64,000 nucleotides of DNA from DATKCA01 sp035544675 (GTDB taxonomy: Bacteria > Acidobacteriota > Thermoanaerobaculia > Gp7-AA8): positions 12,150-76,149 of the forward strand of contig DATKCA010000026.1 in assembly GCA_035544675.1 (NCBI GenBank), written 5' to 3'. The notes under the pieces were generated by a model. That model made no database searches and was not told where the DNA came from. It worked only from the letters and a program-made list of their open reading frames with translations. Below are positions 51,241 to 59,439 of this stretch, piece by piece; positions within the stretch are counted from its first letter, which is position 1; every line of letters starts with the position of its first letter. A program made the position numbers and the translations under genes.

Positions 51241-51813
51241 CTAGATTTTTAGGAACGACTCGGGATTGGTCCAATCCCCTCTCTCCTGGTGATACTGAAC
51301 CGACTTGTCGACGACGAGCTGTCCGTCCGCCGGATCGATGATGATCTTGGCGCGCTCGAGCGGACGCGGCGCGGGACCTTCGAAGTTGATCCCGGTGCGG
51401 TAGAAGCCGCTGCCGTGGCACGGGCACTTGAACTTGTTCTGCGAAGGCAGCCAGTTGGGTTGGCACCCCAGATGGGTGCACGTCGTGATCAGGGCGTACA
51501 TGATCTCTTCGTTCCGCACGATCCAGATGCCGAACTTCTCTTTCCACCGCTCGTCGACTTCCCCGACCGAGTAGTCGCCGGGAAGGCCGGCCTTGAACTT
51601 CTGCACCGGCTCGAAGAGGACGTTGGGAAAGAGGAACCGCCCCATGATCGCCGAGAGACCGCCCACCGCGGCGGCCAGAGCGACCCAGGCCGTCGTCAGA
51701 ACGACGGGAAAGCTACGCCTGGAAATCTCTCCCTGATCGCGAATTTCGGCTGCCGCGCTCCCGGCCAGAGGAGTCTTCGGAGCCACCTGATATGGCGTGA
51801 TTTCTTCGGACAT
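51241..51813 (-). CDS. Rieske iron-sulfur protein
   Basis: A 190-residue Rieske protein with an N-terminal membrane anchor preceded by a twin-Arg (ISRRSFPVVLTTAWVALAAAVGG). The 2Fe-2S ligands are Cys112, His114, Cys130 and His133, and the disulfide pair is Cys117/Cys132 (CTHLGC, CPCHGSGF). It takes the first electron from quinol. It is the first gene of the respiratory operon; the 150-bp gap upstream has a terminator for the preceding genes and probably the promoter. Confidence 0.94.
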   Translation of the reverse strand: MSEEITPYQVAPKTPLAGSAAAEIRDQGEISRRSFPVVLTTAWVALAAAVGGLSAIMGRFLFPNVLFEPVQKFKAGLPGDYSVGEVDERWKEKFGIWIVRNEEIMYALITTCTHLGCQPNWLPSQNKFKCPCHGSGFYRTGINFEGPAPRPLERAKIIIDPADGQLVVDKSVQYHQERGDWTNPESFLKI

Positions 51814-51887
51814 TCAACTGTGAGAAGAACGGGTGAACGCGGGCAACAATATGGCGGAGTCAGTATGACGTGTCAACGAAAAAGGTG

Positions 51888-51923
51888 ACTTGCAACACGC
51901 TGCGAAGACAGCGTGTTGCAAGT
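51888..51923 (-). terminator. intrinsic terminator after the HEAT-repeat gene
   Basis: A perfect 15-bp stem, ACTTGCAACACGCTG (51888-51902) with 51909-51923, and a 6-base loop. On the minus strand it is followed by CACCTTTTT. It lies 42 bases past the HEAT gene stop and separates ferredoxin-HEAT from the Rieske operon. Confidence 0.75.
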
Positions 51924-51964
51924 GATCCCGAGCGGCGAAGCGCGCGCGGCTGCCGCCCCGCACT

Positions 51965-52801
51965 TCAGCGCGTGTCGATCGCGCTCCTGGCCGCCGACCG
52001 CACCCGCATGCTCGGATCGCGCGCCGCGATCGGCGCGAGCGCCGCGCGCGCCTCTTCCGGCGCGATCTTCGCGTACGCGGTGATGGCCGCGATCATCGCC
52101 CCATCCTTCTGCTCGGGACGCATCCCCGGCACCCGATCGAGACGCTCCCGGTCGAGCATCTCGGCCAGCACCGGCGAGGCCCGGCCGTCGCCGAACCGCG
52201 CCAGCGCCACGGCGGCGTTGAAGCGCACGTCGCTCGTCCCGTCCGTGAGCGACTCCACCAGCTGCGGCACGGCCCGGGTGTCGCCGAGAAGCCCGAGGAC
52301 GAAGACGGCCGTCTTCCGGACGTCTTTCTCGGGATCGCGGGCGGCCTGGATGATCGCCGGCACCGCGGTGCGATCGCCGAGCTCCGAAAGCGCCAGCAGC
52401 GCGTAGATGCGCGTCTCCACCAGCGGCTCCTGCAACGCTTCCATCAGCGACGGCGTCGCCCGCCGGTCACCGAGTTTGCCGAGGACCAGCGTGAGGTACT
52501 GGCGGACGCGCGGGTCGCCGCCCCGGGCCGAGCGATAGACCTCGATCACCTGCTCCGGCAGATTCGGATACTGCTTCGCCTCTCCCCGCTTGATCGACTT
52601 GGAGAGCTGGTACGCGGCCTGGAACTTCCGGTGATCGCTTCCGGTGCGGATGTCGCTGAGGTACTCCGGGATCGACTCCTGCTCCGCGGCCATCTGCCCG
52701 AAGAGGAAGAAGATCGCCACGCCGATCATCACCACGCCGAGAGGGAAGAGGACGAACTGAAAGAGAATGGTCCGGGGAGACTCTCTGGGCAGGTCGTTCA
52801 T
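51965..52801 (-). CDS. membrane-anchored HEAT-repeat protein
   Basis: A 278-residue protein with one N-terminal helix (ILFQFVLFPLGVVMIGVAIFFLF) and five or six HEAT/PBS-lyase-type repeats (RQYLTLVLGKLGDRRATPSL, RIYALLALSELGDRTAVPAI, RKTAVFVLGLLGDTRAVPQL). HEAT repeats bind partner proteins. It lies between a polyferredoxin and the Rieske operon, so a role in assembling an iron-sulfur or quinol-oxidising complex is possible; this is inference from position. Confidence 0.8.
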   Translation of the reverse strand: MNDLPRESPRTILFQFVLFPLGVVMIGVAIFFLFGQMAAEQESIPEYLSDIRTGSDHRKFQAAYQLSKSIKRGEAKQYPNLPEQVIEVYRSARGGDPRVRQYLTLVLGKLGDRRATPSLMEALQEPLVETRIYALLALSELGDRTAVPAIIQAARDPEKDVRKTAVFVLGLLGDTRAVPQLVESLTDGTSDVRFNAAVALARFGDGRASPVLAEMLDRERLDRVPGMRPEQKDGAMIAAITAYAKIAPEEARAALAPIAARDPSMRVRSAARSAIDTR

Positions 52802-52814
52802 ACTCGGTTGGGAG

Positions 52815-53288
52815 TCAGCGCCCCGTGCCGTTCACGATGAAGTCCGGCAGGTAGCCCTTCAGCTGCGTCGGGGCCTGCGGCACGACGATGGCGTCCTTGT
52901 CGCACACCGACTCGCACAGGCGGCAGGCCACGCACTTGGGCTTGTCCACGTACGCGAGCTTGTAGTGGTTGGCCACCGTCTCGTCGTGCGCATCGACCAT
53001 GCTGATGCACTCGAACGGGCAGATGTCCACACAGAACTCGCATCCCGTGCAGAGCTCATTGATCACCTCGGCCTTGGGGATCTCCTTCGGCTTCACCCGG
53101 GGGATGAACGTGCCGTGCTGGTTCTGGATGGCGTCCACCGGGCAGTAGATCCCGCACACCGAACAGTCGATGCACCGCTCGGGGTGGATGTAGAACTGCC
53201 CCTTCATCTCCCCCCAGATGGTGTTTGTGGGGCACTTGACCTCACAAACTCCGCACCCGATGCATTTGTCTGTAATGAAATGTGGCAT
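52815..53288 (-). CDS. polyferredoxin with four [4Fe-4S] motifs
   Basis: A 157-residue protein with four CxxCxxCxxxC clusters: Cys 9/12/15/19, 39/42/45/49, 80/83/86/90 and 119/122/125/129. The three CP endings match ferredoxin-type sites, and the fourth ends in CD. No signal peptide, so cytoplasmic. It is 13 bases before the HEAT gene. Its role in the respiratory chain is unclear; it could pass electrons at the inner face or serve another oxidoreductase. Confidence 0.85.
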   Translation of the reverse strand: MPHFITDKCIGCGVCEVKCPTNTIWGEMKGQFYIHPERCIDCSVCGIYCPVDAIQNQHGTFIPRVKPKEIPKAEVINELCTGCEFCVDICPFECISMVDAHDETVANHYKLAYVDKPKCVACRLCESVCDKDAIVVPQAPTQLKGYLPDFIVNGTGR

Positions 53289-53359
53289 TTTTCGAAGGCG
53301 CCGATCAGTGTAGCCGAACGGTCAAGAGAACCGGCCCGGGCCACTCGCTACTCCCGCGG

Positions 53360-53365
53360 TACAAT
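53360..53365 (+). promoter_or_regulatory. candidate -10 box of the glycosyltransferase pair
   Basis: TACAAT, 8 bases before the GTG start at 53374. No -35 is convincing. With this spacing the message would be leaderless, as suggested also for marC. Confidence 0.35.
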
Positions 53366-53373
53366 CCGGGGCA

Positions 53374-54810
53374 GTGAGGGGAGACGGGCGAACGGGCGTC
53401 CTGGTTGGCGTCATCCTTCTTTATCTCGCGCTGCGGGTGCCGCTCCTTCTGGCGCGCGAGCCCTTCTTCGACGAGCTCCTGACGGTGTGGTACGCGAAGA
53501 AGCCGGTCACGCAACACTGGTCGATCCTGGTCCGCGACTCCGGTTCGCCGCTCTACACGGCCGTGGCGCGGGCCTGCGAGCTCGTGGCGGGCTTCACCGT
53601 CGGAAGCGGGCGCATCCTTTCGATGATCTTCGGACTCGGCGCCCTCATCCTCTGCTTCCGGCTTTACGGTCTGGCGGCCGCGGCCGCATTGGCGGCGTAC
53701 CCGGCCCACGTCTTTTTCTCCACCGAGGCGCGGGCGTACTCCCTTGCGGCGATGCTGATCGGGGTTGCGGCGCTCTGTCTGTACCGGTGGAATGGGGTGC
53801 CGCGGTCCGCGGGCGCCGGCGAGAACAGCGGCGCTTCATCGATCCGATGGCTCATTGCCGGCACGCTCGCGCTCGTGCTCGCCGCCTACACGCACAGCTA
53901 CGGCGTGCTCTTCTTCCCGCTGCCGTTCGTGCTCGCGCTGTTGCGACGTCATTCCGGCATCCTCCACGGTCTCCTGGCATCGGCGGCGGCGGGCGTGCTC
54001 TTTCTCCCCGGCTTCTGGCTGGCCAGCCAGCAGCCTCTGGCCTCGATCGACTGGATGCGCGCGGAGAGCCTGGCCGGAAGGCTCTGGCTGGTGGCCGGCT
54101 CGTTTCTCCAGCTCGGCTACGCGGCGCCGTACCAGCCCCTGTTCCTCACCACGCCTCACGTGCTGCTGCAGATCGTCTCCGCGCTGGTGGTGGGGGCCGT
54201 GGTGATCGCCGGCGTCACCAGGAGCGAGTCCGCGCGCTTCTTCGCGGTCTTCATCCTCGTCCCCATCGCCGCCCTCTTCGCCTTCGCCGCCGCCGGCAGG
54301 ACGTTCTACTTCCCCACCCGCTTCGAATCGACGCTGTCGGTTCCGTTCGCGCTGCTGCTGGCATCGGCGCTGCTGGTCATTCCGCGGAAGGCGTCGATCG
54401 CCGCGCTGACGGCGCTGGTGGCCATCGGCTCGCTGGTGGCCATCCGCTCCGCCGCCGGCCACACCGCGCAGCCCTCCACTCCCTACCGGATCGTCGCGGA
54501 GTTCATCAGCAGACACGCGCCCGCGAACGAGCCGCTCGTGGCCAGCGGCTACGCATACCTCGAGCTGATCAGCGCGACGGATGAGCGGCGCACGCGCGCG
54601 TTTCCGTCCGAACAGGCCGTCCATCCCGGCTGGATCGCTCCGTCGGACCGCGCCGTTCTGCGCGGCGAGCTCGGGGGCCTCCCGGCCCGATTCGTCTGGA
54701 TGGGCGTGGCCGGCACGGCCGAGGCGCAGGTTCTGGAGGAGCGGTTCTCGCTGCGCATGATTTTCAACGACGGCCGAGTCGTGGCCGCCCTGGCAGAGGA
54801 AAAATCATGA
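53374..54810 (+). CDS. GT-C-type membrane glycosyltransferase (GT39/PMT-like)
   Basis: A 478-residue polytopic protein with about ten helices. After the first helix comes EPFFDELLTVWY, whose acidic pair is typical of the catalytic first loop of GT-C enzymes that use polyprenyl-phosphate sugars (ArnT/PMT-like). It is coupled to the next gene by an ATGA overlap; that gene is a polyprenyl-phosphate glycosyltransferase, so donor synthesis and transfer are encoded together. Acceptor unknown (lipid A, glycan or protein). Confidence 0.8.
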   Translation: MRGDGRTGVLVGVILLYLALRVPLLLAREPFFDELLTVWYAKKPVTQHWSILVRDSGSPLYTAVARACELVAGFTVGSGRILSMIFGLGALILCFRLYGLAAAAALAAYPAHVFFSTEARAYSLAAMLIGVAALCLYRWNGVPRSAGAGENSGASSIRWLIAGTLALVLAAYTHSYGVLFFPLPFVLALLRRHSGILHGLLASAAAGVLFLPGFWLASQQPLASIDWMRAESLAGRLWLVAGSFLQLGYAAPYQPLFLTTPHVLLQIVSALVVGAVVIAGVTRSESARFFAVFILVPIAALFAFAAAGRTFYFPTRFESTLSVPFALLLASALLVIPRKASIAALTALVAIGSLVAIRSAAGHTAQPSTPYRIVAEFISRHAPANEPLVASGYAYLELISATDERRTRAFPSEQAVHPGWIAPSDRAVLRGELGGLPARFVWMGVAGTAEAQVLEERFSLRMIFNDGRVVAALAEEKS

Positions 54811-55760
54811 CGGCGGACCTCTCGATCGTCATCCCGATCTACAACGAGGAAGAGAACATCCCCGAGCTGTGGCGGCGCCTCGAAGCGGAGATGGCCGGCC
54901 TGCCCCGCTCCACGGAGGTGATCTTCGTGGACGACCGGAGCAGGGACAACTCCCTCTCCCTGCTCGGCGATCTCGCCGCGCGGGAGCGCCGCGTCAAGGT
55001 CGTGGCTCTCTCGCGCAACTTCGGACATCAGCGCGCGCTCACCGCCGGCCTCGACTTCGCGAACGGCAGCGCGGTGGTGCTCATGGACGGTGACCTGCAG
55101 GACGACCCCGCCGCGATCGGCCGGTTCGTGGAGCGTTGGCGCGAGGGATTCCAGGTCGTCTACGCCATCCGGGAGAAGCGGAAGGAGGGCTTCATCAAGC
55201 GCGCCGCCTTCGCCACGTTCTACCGGCTGCAGTCTGCGGTCTCCGGCATCACCGTTCCGGTGGACGCCGGGATCTTCTCGCTGCTCGACCGCAAAGTCGT
55301 GGAGCAGCTGCGCAGGATGCCGGAGCGCAACCGCTACATCAGCGGCCTTCGCGCGTACGCGGGGTTCCGGCAGACCGGGATCGCCGTCGAGCGCGGCCCG
55401 CGTCATCGCGGAAGACCGCGCGTCCGCATCCGCGATCTCTTCCGCCTGGCCTTCGACGGCATCTTCGGCTTCTCCACCGTGCCGCTCAAACTGGCCACGT
55501 GGCTCGGCCTGATCTGCGCGGCCACGTCATTCGTCATCGGCACGATCGGGCTCTACTACAAGCTCGTGCTGGACCGTCCCTTCCTCTCCTGGGCCTACGG
55601 CCTGACCACCACCTTCTTCCTCGGCGGCGTCCAGCTGCTGGCCCTGGGGATCATCGGGGAGTACATCGGAAGGATCTATGAAGAGGTGAAGGGGAGACCG
55701 AACTACATCGTGGATCGGGTGATTGGGGGGAGGGAGAACGATGAACGGGGCGATGAATGA
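54807..55760 (+). CDS. polyprenyl-phosphate glycosyltransferase (GT2, DPM1/GtrB type)
   Basis: A 317-residue GT2 enzyme: SIVIPIYNEEENIP, the DDRSRDNS nucleotide-sugar site, the metal motif in MDGDLQDDP and the SRNFGHQ segment. Two C-terminal helices (about 232-255 and 268-292) and an IGEYIGRIYEEVKGRP end are typical of GtrB/ArnC-like proteins that load glucose, mannose or Ara4N on undecaprenyl phosphate. The last codons and TGA run into an ATGATGA/AGGATGA array. Confidence 0.9.
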   Translation: MTADLSIVIPIYNEEENIPELWRRLEAEMAGLPRSTEVIFVDDRSRDNSLSLLGDLAARERRVKVVALSRNFGHQRALTAGLDFANGSAVVLMDGDLQDDPAAIGRFVERWREGFQVVYAIREKRKEGFIKRAAFATFYRLQSAVSGITVPVDAGIFSLLDRKVVEQLRRMPERNRYISGLRAYAGFRQTGIAVERGPRHRGRPRVRIRDLFRLAFDGIFGFSTVPLKLATWLGLICAATSFVIGTIGLYYKLVLDRPFLSWAYGLTTTFFLGGVQLLALGIIGEYIGRIYEEVKGRPNYIVDRVIGGRENDERGDE

Positions 55761-55926
55761 TGAAGGATGAAGGATGAACGTCCTCGCTCCGAGGCGTCAA
55801 TCCACTTTCATCAACGTTTGAAGGATGAAGGATGAAGGATGAACGCGCTGAACGCGCCCTTGGTTCATCGTTCATCGTTCATCGTTCCCCTGTGATCTGT
55901 GGAACTGTGATCTGTGAACTGTGATC
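55757..55926. repeat. three heptamer word families in a row
   Basis: AGGATGA-type units (55757-55779 and 55819-55842), three TTCATCG units (55864-55884), then TGTGATC, TGTGGAAC, TGTGATC, TGTGAAC, TGTGATC (55891-55926). No gene is visible in this part of the 437-bp gap 55761-56197. Confidence 0.85.
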
Positions 55927-55934
55927 CACCACAC

Positions 55935-56200
55935 GGCCAGCAGCTCCGAAATTCCGTGCCTTCATCCTTCATCCTTCATCCTTCGAACGCGGCGAACGGT
56001 GATGGTGGATCTGAACGAGGATGTTCATCACTCATCACTCATCACCCATCACTCATCCCCGATCACCTCAAGGCCAGCAGCTCCGAAATTCCGTGCCTTC
56101 ATCCTTCATCCTTCATCCTTCATCCTTCGAACCCGGCGGGTGGATCTGAACGAGGATGTTCATCACCCATCACTCATCCCCCATCCCCCCCATCCACTCA
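55935..56200. repeat. tandem duplication of a gene-end fragment plus heptamer arrays
   Basis: Two copies, from 55935 and from 56072, of a unit: GGCCAGCAGCTCCGAAATTC, TTCATCC heptamers, GGATCTGAACGAGGATG and CATCACT-type heptamers (for example TCATCAC from 56025). The first segment read on the minus strand gives GISELLA, like the ISELLTG end of the adjacent receiver gene. No intact gene is present. Confidence 0.75.
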
Positions 56201-56581
56201 GCCCGTCAGCAGCTCGGAGATCGTCTTGATGAGGTGCGAGGACTGGATGGGCTTGGAGATGTAGGCGTTGGCACCGAGGGCCAGTCCGCGCTCCCGGTCC
56301 TCTTCGGCCCCTTCGGTGGTGATGATGATGATGGGGATGTTCTTGAGCTGGGTGTTCTGACGGACGAGTGAGACGAGCTTGAGGCCGTCCATGACCGGCA
56401 TGTTGATGTCGGTGAGGATGAGGTCGATGCGGTCGGGGCCGGAGAGCTTTTTCAGCGCGTCGACACCGTCGACGGCCTCGATGATCTTGGCGTTCTTGAA
56501 GCGCTTGAGCGAGAAGGAGATCAGCTGGCGCATGGTCGGCGAGTCCTCGACGACCAGAAAATTCGCGTTATCCATCGCCAA
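56198..56581 (-). CDS. CheY-type response regulator
   Basis: A 127-residue single receiver domain: acidic residues E12/D13, phosphoacceptor Asp58 (TDINMPVMDG), Thr in IITTEG and Lys110 (ISKPIQ). No output domain. Start is a TTG at 56581 with AGAGG at good distance; an ATG at 56575 is the alternative. It is the last gene of the chemosensory-type operon and would carry the signal to a motor or other target. Confidence 0.9.
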   Translation of the reverse strand: MAMDNANFLVVEDSPTMRQLISFSLKRFKNAKIIEAVDGVDALKKLSGPDRIDLILTDINMPVMDGLKLVSLVRQNTQLKNIPIIIITTEGAEEDRERGLALGANAYISKPIQSSHLIKTISELLTG

Positions 56582-56593
56582 TCCGTTCGCCTC

Positions 56594-57400
56594 TCAATTC
56601 GTGGTCAGCAGGTCGAGAAAGCTCTGAATGGTGTTCAGCTTCCGCTCCGACTGCGAGTAAAGCTTGGATGCGAAGATGGCCGTCGCCGCGTGCGCCGCCA
56701 GGAGCGAGAAGAGCTCGTAGTCGACGGCGGTAAAGGCGTCCTTCTGCTGCAGGAGCCGGTAGATGACGATCAGGCCGATCACGTGGTCCTTGATCTTGAG
56801 AGGGACAGCGGCGAGCGGGGTCTGCAGCGTGACCGCTCCGCCCAGCACGTCGTGGTTGACGTAGTAGCTCTCGCCGGTGCTGGCCACCTGCCCCACGATC
56901 CCGTCCCCGAGCTGGATGGACAGCGTCTCCAGGCCGGGCGTGATCTCCTGGCCTTCGTAGGCGATGGTCCGGAGCTCGCTCGTTTTCTCATCGAGCAGCA
57001 GGATGGCGAACGATTCCGCGCCGACCAGGTTGATGACGATCTCCTGAACGATCTGGATGACTTCCCTGAAGTCGAGCGTGGAGTGGAGCTGGTAGCTGGC
57101 CACGTAGAGGTTGGCGAGGTTGTTGTTCTGTTCTTCGATCTCGAGGTAGCGGTGCGCGAAGTCCTTGTTCTCGTTCTCCACTTCCTCGTACCGCTGCTGG
57201 ATCTGCCGGTTCTCCTCGGCCAGCTGCTGGACCTGCTCGCGCAGCTTCTGCAGCTCCTCCGCGGAGAGACCGCTTTGCTCGGTTTCCAGCGTGGCCACGC
57301 GGTAGCGCAGCTTCTGATTCTCACGGAGGAGCTCCTCGGTGAACTCCTTCCCCTTGTTGAAGAGTTCGAGGAATTTTTCCGCCTTTTGCTCGTCACTCAT
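56594..57400 (-). CDS. coiled-coil plus GAF domain protein
   Basis: A 268-residue cytoplasmic protein: a long coiled coil (residues 5-100, LRENQKLRYRVATLETEQ and so on) then a GAF domain (about 105-245; STLDFREVIQIVQEIVINLVGAESFAILLLDE, QTPLAAVPLKIKDHVIGLIVIY). GAF domains bind cyclic nucleotides, haem or small ligands. There is no output domain. Between cheB and cheY it may act as a sensory input in place of a classical receptor. Confidence 0.85.
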   Translation of the reverse strand: MSDEQKAEKFLELFNKGKEFTEELLRENQKLRYRVATLETEQSGLSAEELQKLREQVQQLAEENRQIQQRYEEVENENKDFAHRYLEIEEQNNNLANLYVASYQLHSTLDFREVIQIVQEIVINLVGAESFAILLLDEKTSELRTIAYEGQEITPGLETLSIQLGDGIVGQVASTGESYYVNHDVLGGAVTLQTPLAAVPLKIKDHVIGLIVIYRLLQQKDAFTAVDYELFSLLAAHAATAIFASKLYSQSERKLNTIQSFLDLLTTN

Positions 57401-57434
57401 GCGCGATCGGACCGGAAATTTAGACTAGCACACC

Positions 57435-58481
57435 TCATCCTTTGCCCGCGCATAAACGCTGAATGGCGTGAGGGATATCGCGCAGCGCCAACACCGCTTC
57501 GACCGCTCCGGTGCGGATCGCTTCGCCCGGCATCCCGAAGATGATGGCGGACTCCGCCGACTCGGCGATGGTCCGGCCGCCGCGATCGCGGACCGAACGG
57601 ATGGCCCGGGCGCCGTCCTCACCCATGCCGGTGAGCACGACCGCCAGAAGTTTGTCCGCGCAGGCCTCGCTGGCCGTCTGGAAGAGACGGTCGACCGAAG
57701 GCGCGTACAGGTCGGATGTCCTGGACGAGACCACGCGCACGTGCAGTCCATCGGCGGAGCGGATGACTTCGGTCTGCATGCCGCCCGGCGCGATGAGCAC
57801 CCGTCCTCCCCGGAGCGGCTGGCCGTCCTCCGCCTCGCTCACCTCGTAGTCGGTGAGCTTGTTCACACGCTCGGCGAACAGGCGCGTGAACGTGGGAGGC
57901 ATGTGCTGCGCGATCACGAACGGGATCGGCATGAGCGGGAGCGACTGAAAGACATGCTGCAGAGCCGGCGGTCCGCCGGTGGAAGACCCGATGGCAATGA
58001 GCTCCAGCCCACCCGCACACCCTTCCTCCGTCGAGATCGGTACCGTCGAAGTACCGAGGTCTTCGTCGACGCGCCGCTTGAGATTATCGATGCGCAGGTC
58101 GACGACCTGAAGGACTTTCGCGATGAGATCCGTCTCGATCTCCTGCAGACGCGGCGAGACGCGCCCGCCCGGCTTGGCGATGAAGTCGATCGCCCCCAGC
58201 TCCAGGGCCTTGAACACACTCTTGTCGCTGGCCTTGGACGACACCGCGATGACCGCCGTCGGCTTGTTGGCCACGATCCATCGCAGGAACGCGAAGCCGT
58301 CCATGACCGGCATCTCCAGGTCGAGCGTGATCACGTCCGGGTTGTGCCGCAGGACCTGCTTGATCCCGTCCTCTCCGTTGACTGCCGTGGCCACGACCTC
58401 GATGTCCGGATGCGCCGACAGGATCCGCGAGATCGTCACCCGGTTGTAGGCGCTGTCGTCGATTACGAGAGCTTTGATCAT
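57435..58481 (-). CDS. cheB: chemotaxis methylesterase CheB
   Basis: A 348-residue CheB: receiver domain with Asp54 (DLEMPVMDG) and Lys103 (AKPGG), a linker, and the methylesterase domain with Ser167 (IGSSTGG), His193 (AQHMP) and Asp289 (GMGEDGA). It removes methyl groups from, and deamidates, receptor proteins. Receptors must exist elsewhere, as none is encoded here. A 34-bp gap leads to the GAF gene. Confidence 0.95.
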   Translation of the reverse strand: MIKALVIDDSAYNRVTISRILSAHPDIEVVATAVNGEDGIKQVLRHNPDVITLDLEMPVMDGFAFLRWIVANKPTAVIAVSSKASDKSVFKALELGAIDFIAKPGGRVSPRLQEIETDLIAKVLQVVDLRIDNLKRRVDEDLGTSTVPISTEEGCAGGLELIAIGSSTGGPPALQHVFQSLPLMPIPFVIAQHMPPTFTRLFAERVNKLTDYEVSEAEDGQPLRGGRVLIAPGGMQTEVIRSADGLHVRVVSSRTSDLYAPSVDRLFQTASEACADKLLAVVLTGMGEDGARAIRSVRDRGGRTIAESAESAIIFGMPGEAIRTGAVEAVLALRDIPHAIQRLCAGKG

Positions 58482-58500
58482 TTCTGTGAAAGCTAGGCCT

Positions 58501-58515
58501 TAGTCCTTAGGACTA
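58501..58515. repeat. 15-bp palindrome holding the cheR stop
   Basis: TAGTCCT-T-AGGACTA, preceded by GGCCT. The TAG stop of cheR is its last three bases on the minus strand (58513-58515). Same words as 674-723 and 7446-7462. Confidence 0.85.
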
Positions 58516-59364
58516 CTTCTGATAAACCATGTCGTTCTTGAGATGCCGGAGCTTGAACTGCGTGGACAGCGAGATCAGCGATTCGGAATGGCCGAGGAGC
58601 AGGTACCCGCCCTCGACCAGGCGGTTGTAGAAGTTGCGAATGACCACCTTCTTCGACGCGTCATCGAAATAGATGATGACGTTGCGGCAGAACACAACGT
58701 CGAGCTGGCCGAGCAGTGACACGCGCGCCTCGTCGTAGATATTCATGCGGCCGAACGAGACACGGTTGCGGATGTCGTCGGTGATGTGCCACGAACCGTC
58801 AGCCTCCTGCGTGAAATACTTCGCGCGCATCTCCGGCGGCGTGGCCCGGAACGCGCTCTCCCGATAGCTGCCCTTCCGGGCCCTGCTCAGCACGGTGCCG
58901 TTCAGGTCGCTGGCGAAGATCTCGAAGCTGGCCCGGTCGAAGTAGCTCTTCTCCTGCAGCAGCATGGCGATCGAGTACGGCTCCTCCCCCGACGAGCAGC
59001 CGGCGGACCAGATCCGGACCTTCTTGACCGGCTTGCGCGAGAGGATCTCCGGCACGATCTCCTCCACGAACGCCGCGAGCTGCGCCGGCTCGCGGAAGAA
59101 GTACGTCTCATTCGTCGTCACCAGTTCGAAGATCTGATCGAACTCCGCCTCGGAACGCGGGTCGTACTGGAGGAAGTAGAAGTACTTCTGAAACGAGTCG
59201 AAGTTCAGCTCCTTCGCTCGCGGAGACAGCCGTTTCTGGATGAGGTACTTCGAGGAGTCGGCGAAGAACATCCCGGTCCGCTTGTAGATCTGCTCCCGCA
59301 GCTGCCGGAAAATGTCGTCAGGCAGGTCGAGGTGATGATTCAGCGAGAGGCCGAGGGAAGCCAT
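58513..59364 (-). CDS. cheR: chemotaxis methyltransferase CheR
   Basis: A 283-residue CheR. N-terminal helical domain (IFRQLREQIYKRTGMFF), TTNETYFFREPAQ, the SAM-binding IWSAGCSSGEEPYSIAM, ASDLNGTVLSRARKG and the C-terminal CRNVIIYFDD. It methylates receptor Glu residues. With cheB it implies an adapting sensory system. The start at 59364 is preceded by array sequence with no clear ribosome binding site. Confidence 0.95.
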   Translation of the reverse strand: MASLGLSLNHHLDLPDDIFRQLREQIYKRTGMFFADSSKYLIQKRLSPRAKELNFDSFQKYFYFLQYDPRSEAEFDQIFELVTTNETYFFREPAQLAAFVEEIVPEILSRKPVKKVRIWSAGCSSGEEPYSIAMLLQEKSYFDRASFEIFASDLNGTVLSRARKGSYRESAFRATPPEMRAKYFTQEADGSWHITDDIRNRVSFGRMNIYDEARVSLLGQLDVVFCRNVIIYFDDASKKVVIRNFYNRLVEGGYLLLGHSESLISLSTQFKLRHLKNDMVYQK

Positions 59365-59368
59365 GCGG

Positions 59369-59439
59369 AAGGATGAAGGCTCAAGGATGAAGGCTGAACG
59401 TGTTCAGCGCGTTCATCCTTCATCCCTCATCCTTCATCC
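59369..59439. repeat. heptamer array with inverted partner, AAGGATG words
   Basis: AAGGATG (first two bases at 59369), AAGGCTC, AAGGATG, AAGGCTG, then GAACG...CGTTC and the inverse TTCATCC, TTCATCC, CTCATCC, TTCATCC (59412-59439). The HEAT gene's TGA stop (59427-59429) lies in one of the inverted units; its last residues KDEG are array-encoded. Confidence 0.88.

Noticed and set aside
51814..51964. A small RNA or gene in the gap before the Rieske operon
   Set aside because: The only structure is the 15-bp stem-loop with a T-run on the minus strand, which fits a terminator; no open frame of note.
55761..56197. A gene in the largest intergenic gap
   Set aside because: Open frames there are translations of tandem heptamers on either strand and have no start signal or domain.
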